Shown: piece after piece, positions 7,520-16,936 of the stretch
Layout: every line of letters begins with the position of its first letter
Numbering within the stretch: the stretch's first letter is position 1
DNA from: Sandaracinaceae bacterium
Lineage (GTDB): Bacteria; Myxococcota_A; Polyangia; Polyangiales; Houyiibacteriaceae
Direction of reading: 5' to 3'
DNA length: 64,000 nucleotides
Assembly (NCBI GenBank): GCA_020633075.1
Contig: JACKEI010000007.1
Location: forward strand, 77,607 to 141,606
Translations under genes and position numbers: made by a program
Notes under the pieces: model-generated
Database searches by the model: none
Told to the model about the DNA's origin: nothing
The model's input: the letters and a program-made list of their open reading frames with translations, nothing else

Positions 7520-10500
7520 GAGGACCTCCGCTGCGCCGCTTCGCTCGCCTGGATGACGGCGCGCAGCTGGCGGGCCAGCACCCGGACGTTCGGCTCGAGC
7601 ACCATCGAGTCGTGGTCGCCCGGCACCTCGGCCACCTGCACGGCAGCCACGAAGGGGGACCAGCCGTTGTCTTCGAACACGTAGGAGCGCTCGTGGTTGA
7701 TGCGCCGCCCGTTGCCCAGGTCGTAGGCCACGGGCAGCGCCGGGCGGAACAGGTGCAGCGTCGCGTGCTTGCGTTGGGCCACCTCGTAGCGCTCGAGCGC
7801 GCGCCGGAAGGCCTGCTCGATGGCCTCGTCGTGGAACTTCTCGGGCGTGCTGTCGGGGCTGCCGCTCTCGAAGCGGCGGCGCAGCCGGCCCAGCTCCCAC
7901 GCGGCGCGGCGCTCGGCCCACTCCGCCAGGTACGCGGGGCCCTTGGAGCGCAGCTCCGTGCGCTGGATGAGCACCCGGTCGCGCACACTGAGATCGGCCG
8001 GAGGCATGGGCACGGGGGTATCCAGCATGACCAGCAGGGCCACCTCTTCTCCGCGCGCCTCCAGCTGTCGGGCCATCTCGTAGGCCGTGATGCCGCCCCC
8101 GGAGAAGCCGCCCAGCAGGTACGGGCCGCGCGGCTGCACGCTGGTGAGCTCCTCGATGTAGGCCGCCGCCATCTCCTCGAAGGTCTCGTGCGGGGCCTGC
8201 TCGCCGTAGAGCCCGCGCGCCTGCAGCCCGTAGAAGCGCCGGTCCGTGCCGACCAGGTGCGCCAGGTGCCGCAGATTGAGCACGTTGCCGAACATGCCCG
8301 CCACCAGGAAGAACGGGGTCTTGGGGCCGCCGTCGCCGGTGTGCATGGGCACCAGGTGCGTGAAGCGCGGCTGCGCGTGGCCGCCCTTCGTGTTCGCGTC
8401 CCCGGCGCTGCCCGCGTCGCCGTCGCGCTCGCCCACGCGCTCGCGCACCAGCGCGGCGCAGCGCTCGATGGTGGGCGCCTCGAAGAGCACGGAGATGGGG
8501 AACTCTACCCGGTAGGCCGCCTTGATCTTCGCAAACAGGCGCACCGCCAGGAGCGAGTGCCCGCCCAGGTCGAAGAAGCTGTCCTGCACGCCCACCTGGT
8601 CCACGCCCAGCAGCTCTTGCCAGAAGCCCACCAGCGTCTTCTCGATCTCGTCGCGCGGGGCCACGTAGTCCACGGCCAGGTCCGGGCGCGCGAGCTCGAG
8701 TCCGCCGCCTGCTGCCAGCGCCCGCTGCCCGGCGGCGCTCTCGCGCACCAGCGTGGGGAGGTCCATGGAGCTGACGAAGATCTGCGCAGGAGCCGGCTGA
8801 GACGCGCCGCCACCCGAGTGGCCCGCCCGGCCCAGCTGCTGCAGCACGCGCCCGAGGGCGTCCTGCCCCTCTTCCGTGCGGATGCCGCGCGCCAGCAGGC
8901 GGTCGCGCTGCAGCTCCCCCGGCGACGGCGCGTGCGCGCTTGGGTCGTCGTCGAAGGCCACGTCGGCGGGGGCCACGCGCTCGCCCTGGGCAAAGTCGGG
9001 GCCGGGGGTCATGCGGCGCAGGCCCAGGCGCTCGACCTCCATCAGCACGCGCCCGCTCGGGTCCATCAGCGTCACGTCGAAGAACACGAACTCCGCGTCG
9101 GCGTGGTTCACCACGGGGGTGCGCACCCAGCTCAGCAGCTCGGGGGTGAGGTCGTGGTAGACGCGCGCTCGCTCGTACGACACGGGCACGTAGAGCGCGC
9201 TCGCGCTGTAGCCCTCGATCAGCGGCATGGCCCACCCCGTGGCGATATCCAGCAGGGCGGGGTGCAGCCCCAGGGTCTGCACCTCGGTCGCGTAGGCGGC
9301 CGGCAGCGCCAGCCGGCCCAGCGCCTCGGTGGTGCCCAGGCGCGCCTCGTGCAGCACGCGCCAGCGGGGCCCGAAGCGCAGGTGTGCCTCTTGGGGTGTG
9401 CGCAGCCCGGCGCTGTCAGGCCCCAGGTGGGCCACGTCACAGCGGGCCTCGAGGGCCGCCAGCTGCGCCGCGCCCAGGCCGGGGCGCGCGGCTTGGGGAC
9501 GCAGGCTGACGTGCGCCTGCGCCACCAGCACGCTGCCACCGCGCCCACCCACGCTCACCTGCGCGCGCACCTCCAGGTGGTAGCCGCGCTCGCTGGGCCG
9601 CAGCTTCACATAGAGGTCACGCGTCTCGCCGTCGGCCACCGCGAAGGGGCGCACGAAGAACAGATCTTCGAGCTCGAAGGGACCGTCCTCGCCGTAGGCG
9701 CGGAGGGCGGCGCGGGCCAGCTCCAGGTAGCCCGTACCCGGGATCAGCGCCCGGCCCGCAGCCGTGCGGTGCCCGTCCAGCAGCCAGTGTTCGCCCGGCG
9801 ACAAGGTGCCGCGCAGGGTGGACTCGCCGCGCCCGTCGCTGACGCGTGCGCTCAGCCAGGGGTGCTGCGGCTGCTGCCCCACGGGCTGACCCGCGCGCGC
9901 GTGCGCCCGCAGGCGCGCGGGCTCGGCGGCCATGCCCACGTCGCTCCAGATGCCCCAGTGCAGCGAGGTCACGGGCGCCCCCTGCGCGCGCTGGCTCTCC
10001 GCGAAGGCGTCCAGGAAGGCGTTGGCCGCTACGTAGTCCACCTGGCCGGCGGGTGCCGTCGCGGTGGAGGTGGAGCTGAACAGCAGCAGGAAGTCGAGGC
10101 CGCGCTCGCGCGTGAGCTCGTGCAGGATGCGGGTGCCCTGGATCTTGGGCGCGAACACCTGCTCCACGCTCTCGAGCGTCTTCAGCGCGATCAGGTCGTC
10201 GTCCAGCTCGCCCGCCGCGTGGAACACCCCGTGCAGTGCCCCGAAGCGCGCGTCCACGGCCGCGAGCGCCGCCTGCACCTCCTCGGCGTTGGTCACGTCG
10301 GCCGTCACCACCAGCACCTCGGCCCCCTGCGCCTCGAGGTCCAGCACGCGCCGCATGCGCTGGCTGCTGCGCTCTCCCTCGCCGTGCTGCGCCATCCAGG
10401 TGGCCCACTGCTCCCGCGGCGGCAGCGGCGTGCGTCCCAGCAGCGCCAGCCGCGCGCGGCAGCTGCGCGCCAGGTAGTCCGCCACGGTGAGCCCCAGGCC

Positions 10501-13500
10501 GCCGAGCCCGCCTGTGATGAGGTAGACGCCCTGCTCGCGCAGCGCGGCCGGGAGCGCCATCGTGTCACTCGGCGTGTGAACGGGCCCGGCCTCGGCCACG
10601 TGCCCAGTTACGTCACCTGCCGCCGCACCGGCCGGAACGGTCGCCGCAGCGGTCGACGCGGAGATGCCATCGCTCGTGCCCAGCGGCTCGAGGGCCCGCG
10701 GCACGAACACCTGCGTCAGCCGACGCTCACCGCGGAGGGCGACCACCTCGTCGCCAGGCGTGGCCCGCACCTCGTCCAGCAGCCGCGCGCACAGGGCGTC
10801 CAGCTCTTGCTCCACGCGCTTCTTGCCGCCGAAGGGGTCCAGCAGCCCGGCCCGCAAGGAGCCCCCGAAGAGCTGCGCCCGCGCCTCCGGCACCTGCACG
10901 TCGATCAAGCGCGCCGTGGCGCCCTCGAGCTCGCGCGGGAGCACCTTCACGGGGCCGAGGGCGGTGGCCTTCTGCGGGTGCGGGAGCGCCTCGTCGGCTA
11001 CGCGCACCAGGCCGTTGCCCACCACGCTCAGGTGCACGGCGGGCACGCTCGCGTCCACCAGCGCCTTGGCCAGGAAGAAGAGGCTGAAGAAGCCGCGCTC
11101 CAGGTGGTGGTGAAAGAGGCTCGAGCCGGGGCGGAAGTGCTCCTCCAGCTCCAGCAGCCAGAGGTGCACCACGCGCTCGGGCGTGCGGCCGCGCTCCACC
11201 AGGTCGCTGATCAGCGACGCGTAGCCTTCGCGTCCGCGCTCGGGGCTGAGCGTGTACTCGTCGCCGCCGCGGTGGTGGAAGGCGTCGCCCTCGTAGACCG
11301 CCACCACGCGCTGCCCGGCCTGCGTCAGGCGCGCCCGCAGCCGCTGGCCGACACCGCCGCGGTCCATGAAGATCAGGTAGGTGCGCGGCGTGCTCGTGTC
11401 CGCCTCGTCCAGCGGCAGGTCCACCAGGGACGGCTTCCAGCGCGGCACGAAGCCCCAGTCGCGTACGTCCGGCAGCCGCTCGAGCGCGCTCTCGGCCGCC
11501 ACGCTCACGGGCGCGGCGGGCTCGATGAAGTAGGGCTTGTGATCCCACGCGTAGGTGGGGAGCTCCACGCGCGAGCGCAGCTCACCCGGCCACATGCGGT
11601 CCCAGTCCAGCGCGGCGCCCGTGGCCCACACGCGCCCCAGACACGCCGTGAGGTAGTGCACGTCGGAGACGGCCTCGTCCTTGTGGCGCACCGACGCGAT
11701 GGCCTGGTGCCCGCCGGCGCGGAAGCCGGCGTGCTGCCGCGCGAGCGAGCTCAGCGTGCGGCCGGGGCCCACCTCCACCAGCACGCTCGGCCCCCGCGCG
11801 AGCAGCGCGTCCACGTTGTCGGCGAAGCGCACCGTGCCGCGCAGGTGACTCACCCAGTGGGCCGGGTCCGTGGCCTCGGCGTCCGTGATCCACGTGCCGC
11901 TGCGGTTGGACAGGAAGGGCACGCTCGGCGCGCTCAGCGAGATGCCGCGCAGGTAGGCCTCGAAGCGCGGCAGGATCGGGTCCAGCAGGCGCGAGTGCGC
12001 GGCCACCGGGATGGCCAGGCGCTGCGTCTCCACGCCCTCACGCCCGGCCAGGCTGGCCTCGAGCGCCGCGATGGCGTCCGGGTCACCCGACGCGACACAC
12101 GCCTCGGGCCCGTTGACCACGGCCAGCTCGAGCGTGCTGGGCAGCAGGGCGCGCAGCTCCGCCTCCGGCAGCGTGACGGACAGCATGGCGCCCGCGCGGG
12201 TCTCCATGAAGAGCTGCGCGCGCAGCATGATCAGGCCCAGGCAGTCCTCGAAGCTCATCACCCCGGCCAGGTGCGCGGCCGTGTTCTCGCCCGCGCTGTG
12301 GCCCAGGTAGGCGCTGGCCTGCACGCCGAAGTGCTCGAGGGTGCGCGCCATGGCCACGCTGGTGAGGAAGATCGCCGGCAGCTGCCGGTCCATGCGCGCG
12401 TCCAGCTCGGCCTGCGCCTGGGCCTCGGCGCCCGGCGCGGGGTAGAGCAGCGGCCCGAGGTCCAGCCCGTGCCGCGCGCGCAGCGTCTCGAGGCCGCGCT
12501 GCATGTGCTCACGGAACACGGGCTCGTGCTCGAACAGGTCCACCGTCATGCGCGCGTACTGCGCGCCACCGCCGGGCAGCAGGAAGGCCACGTGCGGCGC
12601 GCCGCTCTCGGTCTTGCCGCGCAGCGCCGTGTGGCTGAACACCCGCTGGGGGTCGTTGGCCTGCAGCAGCTCGGCGGCCTCGCGCAGGCTCGCGGCCGCG
12701 AGCACGCGCCGCTCGCCGAACCCGCGGCGGCCGTGGTGCAGCGTGAAGGCCACGTCGGCCAGAGACAGCTCGGAGAAGGCGGGGTCGCTCGCGTCCAGCG
12801 CCTGTCGCTCGGCGTGCGCGAGGAGGTGCGCGGCCAGCCGCTGGCTCTGCGCGTCCAGGCTGCTGCGCGTGCGCGCCGACAGCGTGAGCAGCTGCACCGC
12901 GCGCGTGGGGGCCTCGGGCTCCGGCAGGCCGGGCGGCTCCTGCAGCACGACGTGCGCGTTGGTGCCGCCGACCCCCAGCGAGTTCACGGCCGCGCGGCGC
13001 GGGTGGTTCGCAGGCGCAGGCCACGCGCTGAGGGCGCTGGCCACGCGGAAGGGTGAGCTCGCGAAGTCGATCGCCGGGTTGGGCTTCTCGTACCCGAGCG
13101 AGGGCGGGATCTGCGCGTGACGCAGCGCGAGCGTGGCCTTGATCAGCCCGATCACGCCGGCCGCGGTGTCCAGGTGCCCGATGTTGGTCTTGATGGAGCC
13201 CAGCTGACAGAAGCCGCGCTCCTCGGTCTGCGTGCGGAAGCCCTGCGTGAGCGCCTCCACCTCGATCGGGTCGCCCAGCGCCGTGCCCGTCCCGTGGCAC
13301 TCGATGTACTCCACGCTGCGCGCCGGCACGCCGGCCACCCCGAGGGCCTCCACCACGCAGGCCGCCTGCCCGTCCACGCTGGGGGCCAGGTAGTTCACCT
13401 TCTTGGCGCCGTCGTTGTTCACGGCCGTGCCGCGGATCACCGCGTGGATGGTGTCGCCGTCGTCCAGCGCGTCGCCCAGCCGCCGCAGCACCACCACGCC

Positions 13501-14250
13501 CACCCCGGAGCCGAACACGGTGCCCTGCCCGCGATGATCGAAGGCGTGGCAGTGGCCGTCCGGCGAGAGCACCTCGCCCTCGTGGTAGATGTAGCCGCGC
13601 TCGTGGGGCAGCTCGATGGTGACGCCGCCGGCCAGCGCCATGTCGCACTCGCGCGCCAAGAGGCTCTGCACGGCGAGGTGCGTGGCCACCAGCGAGGTGG
13701 AGCAGGCCGTCTGCACGTTGATGGACGGCCCGGCCAGGTCCAGCAGGTAGCTCACGCGCGTGGCCAGGAAGTCCTTGTCGTTGCCCGTGTGGCGCAGCAG
13801 GAACATGCCCACGTCGCGCACCAGCTCGGCCTGCGAGCAGACGTTCACGTAGAAGTAGCTGCCCATACCGCAGCCGGCGAACACGCCGATGGGGCCCGCG
13901 AAGCGCTCGGGTGGGTGCGCGGCGTTCTCGAGCGCCTCCCACGCGCACTCGAGGAAGTGCCTGTGCTGCGGGTCCATGATGGCGCAGTCCTTGGGGCTGA
14001 ACCCGAAGAACTCGCCGTCGAAGTCGGGCAGGCCCGCGAGGGGCGCGGCGGCGCGCACGTAGCGCGGGTCCCTCAGCAGCTCCGGGCGCTCGCCCTTCTG
14101 CAGCAGCTCCTCGTCGGTGTACTGGCGGATGGACTCCACGCCGCCCACCAGGTTCTTCCACAGCTCGGCAGGGGTGTTGGCCCCAGGTACGCGCGCCGCC
14201 ATCCCCACGATGGCGATGTCGCGCTCCATGACTTCGTATTCGTCGGACAT
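7516..14250 (-). CDS. Type I polyketide synthase, KS-AT-KR-DH-ACP-TE
   Basis: Single-module 2244-residue PKS. The ketosynthase (residues ~8-440) has TACSTSL near 178, HGTGT near 314 and NIGH near 352, the Cys-His-His triad. The acyltransferase (~555-860) has GHSAGE near 650. The ketoreductase (~1235-1400) has TGGLGGLG and the catalytic SS..Y..N set. The dehydratase (~1470-1720) has the HPWL start, LLDGHRTAAGRALIPG and HPALLD. The carrier domain has DLGGHSLL near 1893. A type I thioesterase (~1960-2235) has GGFSGGG. No enoylreductase or second module is present. KR lies before DH, the reverse of the usual order. The gene is coupled to a GT2 gene downstream and starts 2 bp after the SGNH gene. 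The product cannot be predicted. ATG 14250 was used; a second ATG lies 7 codons in. Confidence 0.95.
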   Translation of the reverse strand: MSDEYEVMERDIAIVGMAARVPGANTPAELWKNLVGGVESIRQYTDEELLQKGERPELLRDPRYVRAAAPLAGLPDFDGEFFGFSPKDCAIMDPQHRHFLECAWEALENAAHPPERFAGPIGVFAGCGMGSYFYVNVCSQAELVRDVGMFLLRHTGNDKDFLATRVSYLLDLAGPSINVQTACSTSLVATHLAVQSLLARECDMALAGGVTIELPHERGYIYHEGEVLSPDGHCHAFDHRGQGTVFGSGVGVVVLRRLGDALDDGDTIHAVIRGTAVNNDGAKKVNYLAPSVDGQAACVVEALGVAGVPARSVEYIECHGTGTALGDPIEVEALTQGFRTQTEERGFCQLGSIKTNIGHLDTAAGVIGLIKATLALRHAQIPPSLGYEKPNPAIDFASSPFRVASALSAWPAPANHPRRAAVNSLGVGGTNAHVVLQEPPGLPEPEAPTRAVQLLTLSARTRSSLDAQSQRLAAHLLAHAERQALDASDPAFSELSLADVAFTLHHGRRGFGERRVLAAASLREAAELLQANDPQRVFSHTALRGKTESGAPHVAFLLPGGGAQYARMTVDLFEHEPVFREHMQRGLETLRARHGLDLGPLLYPAPGAEAQAQAELDARMDRQLPAIFLTSVAMARTLEHFGVQASAYLGHSAGENTAAHLAGVMSFEDCLGLIMLRAQLFMETRAGAMLSVTLPEAELRALLPSTLELAVVNGPEACVASGDPDAIAALEASLAGREGVETQRLAIPVAAHSRLLDPILPRFEAYLRGISLSAPSVPFLSNRSGTWITDAEATDPAHWVSHLRGTVRFADNVDALLARGPSVLVEVGPGRTLSSLARQHAGFRAGGHQAIASVRHKDEAVSDVHYLTACLGRVWATGAALDWDRMWPGELRSRVELPTYAWDHKPYFIEPAAPVSVAAESALERLPDVRDWGFVPRWKPSLVDLPLDEADTSTPRTYLIFMDRGGVGQRLRARLTQAGQRVVAVYEGDAFHHRGGDEYTLSPERGREGYASLISDLVERGRTPERVVHLWLLELEEHFRPGSSLFHHHLERGFFSLFFLAKALVDASVPAVHLSVVGNGLVRVADEALPHPQKATALGPVKVLPRELEGATARLIDVQVPEARAQLFGGSLRAGLLDPFGGKKRVEQELDALCARLLDEVRATPGDEVVALRGERRLTQVFVPRALEPLGTSDGISASTAAATVPAGAAAGDVTGHVAEAGPVHTPSDTMALPAALREQGVYLITGGLGGLGLTVADYLARSCRARLALLGRTPLPPREQWATWMAQHGEGERSSQRMRRVLDLEAQGAEVLVVTADVTNAEEVQAALAAVDARFGALHGVFHAAGELDDDLIALKTLESVEQVFAPKIQGTRILHELTRERGLDFLLLFSSTSTATAPAGQVDYVAANAFLDAFAESQRAQGAPVTSLHWGIWSDVGMAAEPARLRAHARAGQPVGQQPQHPWLSARVSDGRGESTLRGTLSPGEHWLLDGHRTAAGRALIPGTGYLELARAALRAYGEDGPFELEDLFFVRPFAVADGETRDLYVKLRPSERGYHLEVRAQVSVGGRGGSVLVAQAHVSLRPQAARPGLGAAQLAALEARCDVAHLGPDSAGLRTPQEAHLRFGPRWRVLHEARLGTTEALGRLALPAAYATEVQTLGLHPALLDIATGWAMPLIEGYSASALYVPVSYERARVYHDLTPELLSWVRTPVVNHADAEFVFFDVTLMDPSGRVLMEVERLGLRRMTPGPDFAQGERVAPADVAFDDDPSAHAPSPGELQRDRLLARGIRTEEGQDALGRVLQQLGRAGHSGGGASQPAPAQIFVSSMDLPTLVRESAAGQRALAAGGGLELARPDLAVDYVAPRDEIEKTLVGFWQELLGVDQVGVQDSFFDLGGHSLLAVRLFAKIKAAYRVEFPISVLFEAPTIERCAALVRERVGERDGDAGSAGDANTKGGHAQPRFTHLVPMHTGDGGPKTPFFLVAGMFGNVLNLRHLAHLVGTDRRFYGLQARGLYGEQAPHETFEEMAAAYIEELTSVQPRGPYLLGGFSGGGITAYEMARQLEARGEEVALLVMLDTPVPMPPADLSVRDRVLIQRTELRSKGPAYLAEWAERRAAWELGRLRRRFESGSPDSTPEKFHDEAIEQAFRRALERYEVAQRKHATLHLFRPALPVAYDLGNGRRINHERSYVFEDNGWSPFVAAVQVAEVPGDHDSMVLEPNVRVLARQLRAVIQASEAAQRRSS

Positions 14251-14252
14251 GT

Positions 14253-15284
14253 TCAGCTTGGCTCTCGAGCGCGCAGCGCGCCCGAGCGGGGATAGAGGCG
14301 GACGGCGCGCTGGGCAATGCTGCCGAGGGCCCTGGCGGTGTCGGGCGCGACGCGCACCAGCTCACCGTCGGCGCGGGGCACCTCGTGCGGCGCAGCGCCG
14401 AGGTCCGCGTGGGTCAGGGTGGCCACCTGCACCAGCGCGATGAAGTAGTTGCCGAGGTCGCTCAGGTGCACCCCGTCGGCGAAGAGCGCGTGCTCGCTGG
14501 TGACGCCCGGCACCTCGCCCGCGCGCACGGCGTCTACCAAAGCGCCCAGGGTCTGCCCGCCGGGGACGATGTGCACGTCGAGCGGCGCGCGCGTCGCTGC
14601 CCCGGCGCTCTCCGTGGACGCCACGCCCCATGCCGTGCTGCCGTGCAGGCGCTCCGCCTCGTCCACGATGTGCTCCCACTTGCCCAGGTCCGCGTCCAGC
14701 TGCTCACGCCACGTCAGCCGGCTGGGCAGGAGCGGCAGCCCGCGCGCGTGGCGCGGCTCGCTGCGGTGGTGCCAGGTCTCGTAGAAGAAGAGGCGGATGT
14801 CCGGGCGGTGCTCGCGCGCCAGGCGATACCAGCGCAGGGCGTGCCCGGGCGGGTCGCTCCAACGCAGGTGGTCGTCCAGGTTCACGGCCTCCGTCAGCAC
14901 CAGCGTGTCGTAGTCCGCGCTGGCCAGCGCCTCACGCGCGTGGACGCCGGTGGCCCGCTCCGGCTCGTTCCAGTTGACCTCCAGAGAGCCACCGTCGGTC
15001 AGCTGCACGTCGTAGCTGAAGTCCACACCCAGCGCGTCCGCGACGGCCGCCGCCATGCGCGGCATGTCCTGGTTCACCAGGCTGTGCCCCACGAACAGCA
15101 CGCGCACGCGCGGCACGAGGGGAGCGTTGACCATGCCCTCCGTGCGCAGGGTGCGGCTGGGGGGCTCGGGGATGAACCACAGCTTGTGCAAGCGGCGGTG
15201 CACGGCCACGCCAACCCCTCCGAAGAGCGCGGAGGTGAGCGCCAGCAGCAGCCCTACCGTCTTGCGCCGGGTCATCCGCGTCAC
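14253..15284 (-). CDS. Membrane-anchored SGNH-fold protein, paralogue of 33208-34203
   Basis: The 343-residue product begins with a single hydrophobic anchor (residues ~8-28) after Arg/Lys residues, so the rest is likely periplasmic. SGNH/GDSL-like blocks are visible: VLFVGHSLV near residue 63 (block I Ser) and DGVHLSDLGNYF near 270 (block V Asp/His). FYETWHHR and IVPGGQTLGAL lie between. The same blocks in the same order occur in the protein at 33208-34203, so the two are paralogues. SGNH proteins in glycan loci act as O-acetyltransferases or esterases; which applies here is not visible. The GTG start overlaps the sugar-transferase stop (GTGA); an ATG lies 3 codons in. Confidence 0.75.
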   Translation of the reverse strand: MTRMTRRKTVGLLLALTSALFGGVGVAVHRRLHKLWFIPEPPSRTLRTEGMVNAPLVPRVRVLFVGHSLVNQDMPRMAAAVADALGVDFSYDVQLTDGGSLEVNWNEPERATGVHAREALASADYDTLVLTEAVNLDDHLRWSDPPGHALRWYRLAREHRPDIRLFFYETWHHRSEPRHARGLPLLPSRLTWREQLDADLGKWEHIVDEAERLHGSTAWGVASTESAGAATRAPLDVHIVPGGQTLGALVDAVRAGEVPGVTSEHALFADGVHLSDLGNYFIALVQVATLTHADLGAAPHEVPRADGELVRVAPDTARALGSIAQRAVRLYPRSGALRAREPS

Positions 15285-16714
15285 TTCGCGTTCTGGTGCA
15301 CCGCGCGGCCGAAGACGGTCAGGAACACGATCTTGATGTCCAGCAGGAGGTTCCAGCGCCGGATGTACTCGAGGTCGTGCTCGATGCGCTTCTCCATCTT
15401 CTCGAGCGTGTCGGTCTCACCGCGCCAGCCGTTCACCTGCGCCCAGCCCGTGAGGCCGGGCTTCACCTTGTGGCGCAGCATGTAGCCGTAGATGTGCTTC
15501 CGGTACGCCTCGTTGTGAGCGACGGCGTGCGGGCGCGGGCCCACCAGGCTCATGGAGCCGGTGACCACGTGCACCAGCTGCGGCAGCTCGTCGAGCGAGG
15601 TGCGCCGCAGGAAGGCGCCGAAGGGCGTGATGCGGCTGTCGTTTGCGGTGGCCTGCCGCACGTTGGCGCCGTCCTCCGCCACCGTCATGGAGCGGAACTT
15701 GTAGACGTCGATGACCTCGCCGTGGAGGCCGTAGCGCCGCTGCTTGAAGAGCACGGGGCCCTTGCTGGTGAGCTTGATGCCGATGGCGATGAGGGCCATG
15801 GGGATGGCCGCGACGGCGACCGCGAGCGTGCCCAGCACGAGGTCCTCGGCCCGCTTGAGCCAGCCCTCGGTGCCCATGAAGGGCGTCTCGAAGATGCTGA
15901 CGACCGGGATGTCGCCGAGCGCAGTCCAGCGCGCGTGCAACAGATCGAAGACGAAGAAGTCGGGCACCACGTAGACGCTGACGGTGGTGTCGGCCAGCTG
16001 CGCGATCAGCTTGTGGACGCGCGACTCGGCGCGCAGCGGCAGACACACGTACACCAGGTCGAGGTCGCCCAGCGTGGCGCGGGCCACCAGCTCCTCGAAG
16101 TTGCCGGCGAACTCGCCCAGCTCGCTGTCGATCTCCTCGCGTCGGTCCTCCCCGCGGTCGTCGTAGAAGCCCTCCAGCACGAGGCCCAAGGACGGCGCCG
16201 CCCTGAGGCTGCGCGCTACACGCTCGCCGAGAGAGGTCATGCCCACGATGGCCACGCGCCGCGTGCTGTGACCGCGGCGGCGCGCTTCGTGGAGCGACAG
16301 ACGCACCAGCGAGCGCCAAACGCTCACGAACACGGGCGCGGCCAGCATCCAGCCCAGCGAGACCGCGCGGCTGTAGGTGGCGGACTCCTTCAGCGCGAAC
16401 GCGAGCAGGAGCAGCAGCGCGAAGACGGCGAACCAGGCCAGCCACACGCGCTTCAGCTCTTGGATCAGCGGCACCCCTCGGAAGCCGAGGTACAGGCCAC
16501 ACGCGTCCGCAGAGAAGAGGAAGAGCAGGGAGGCCGCGCCCGCCTCGAGGGTGTCGTGGATGCGCCACGGCTCGACGTCTGGGCCAGCGTAGACGGAGCG
16601 GGTGAACCACAGCGCAAGGACGATCATCGCGACGTCCAGGGCCCGCTGAACCAGCGTCAGCAGGGAGTGGTAGGGGCGGATGATGCCGGTCTTGGTGGAG
16701 TCGAACAGGGGCAT
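15281..16714 (-). CDS. WcaJ-like undecaprenyl-phosphate sugar-phosphate transferase
   Basis: Polyisoprenyl-phosphate hexose-1-phosphate transferase that starts repeat-unit assembly by loading a sugar phosphate on undecaprenyl phosphate at the inner membrane. The 477-residue protein has four N-terminal hydrophobic segments (residues ~15-125), a CoA-binding-like Rossmann region (~140-270, VAIVGMTSLGERVAR) and a C-terminal catalytic domain. That domain shows YKFRSM near 343, DELPQL near 378, LVGPRPH near 390 and KPGLTGWAQVNG near 421. This is the full WcaJ/ExoY-type architecture. It is the first gene of the minus-strand operon and diverges from the Wza-like gene. The sugar is probably a hexose such as glucose or galactose, but the sequence does not settle it. 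Confidence 0.93.
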   Translation of the reverse strand: MPLFDSTKTGIIRPYHSLLTLVQRALDVAMIVLALWFTRSVYAGPDVEPWRIHDTLEAGAASLLFLFSADACGLYLGFRGVPLIQELKRVWLAWFAVFALLLLLAFALKESATYSRAVSLGWMLAAPVFVSVWRSLVRLSLHEARRRGHSTRRVAIVGMTSLGERVARSLRAAPSLGLVLEGFYDDRGEDRREEIDSELGEFAGNFEELVARATLGDLDLVYVCLPLRAESRVHKLIAQLADTTVSVYVVPDFFVFDLLHARWTALGDIPVVSIFETPFMGTEGWLKRAEDLVLGTLAVAVAAIPMALIAIGIKLTSKGPVLFKQRRYGLHGEVIDVYKFRSMTVAEDGANVRQATANDSRITPFGAFLRRTSLDELPQLVHVVTGSMSLVGPRPHAVAHNEAYRKHIYGYMLRHKVKPGLTGWAQVNGWRGETDTLEKMEKRIEHDLEYIRRWNLLLDIKIVFLTVFGRAVHQNAK

Positions 16715-16936
16715 GAATGGCGCGGTAGGTGGAGGGACTACACCGCAGACCTTGGGTCATAGAGACCTACCTGGCCAATGCAATCCGCAACACATAGCAA
16801 AAAACTTGACCATGCCAGCGGATTCTCGTTGCGGCGGATTCTACCTGGCACTCCGTGACGGAAACCTGCGTAACTCTCTCGTAAATTGGTGTTTTCCCGG
16901 CTTGCCGCACGCTTCGTTCGGCGCTAGCAGGACCAC
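16715..16936 (+). promoter_or_regulatory. Divergent intergenic region between the two main glycan operons
   Basis: This 222-bp gap separates the WcaJ-like gene (minus) from the Wza-like gene (plus). It is clearly richer in A/T than the flanking genes, for example ATAGCAAAAAACTTGACC at 16793-16810. It must hold the promoters for both long operons. I see no convincing -35/-10 pair or sigma-54 element. A TGGCAC at 16844-16849 lacks a GC doublet at the right spacing. Confidence 0.5.

Noticed and set aside
7520..9235. Upstream extension of the GT2 gene to 887 residues
   Set aside because: The extra part lies inside the PKS coding sequence in another frame and is low-complexity Arg/Ala/Gly. The glycosyltransferase fold starts exactly at the ATG overlapping the PKS stop.
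7612..13056. An 1814-codon open frame on the plus strand across the PKS
   Set aside because: It is antisense to a PKS with all catalytic motifs; it is rich in Arg, Ala, His and Val from GC-rich third positions and has no recognisable domain. The same holds for long antisense frames over the NRPS-like gene (18746-22945) and the wzx/GT region (50563-54366).
16844..16860. Possible sigma-54 promoter (TGGCAC) upstream of the Wza-like gene
   Set aside because: No GC doublet lies 10 bp after the GG, so the -12 element is missing.
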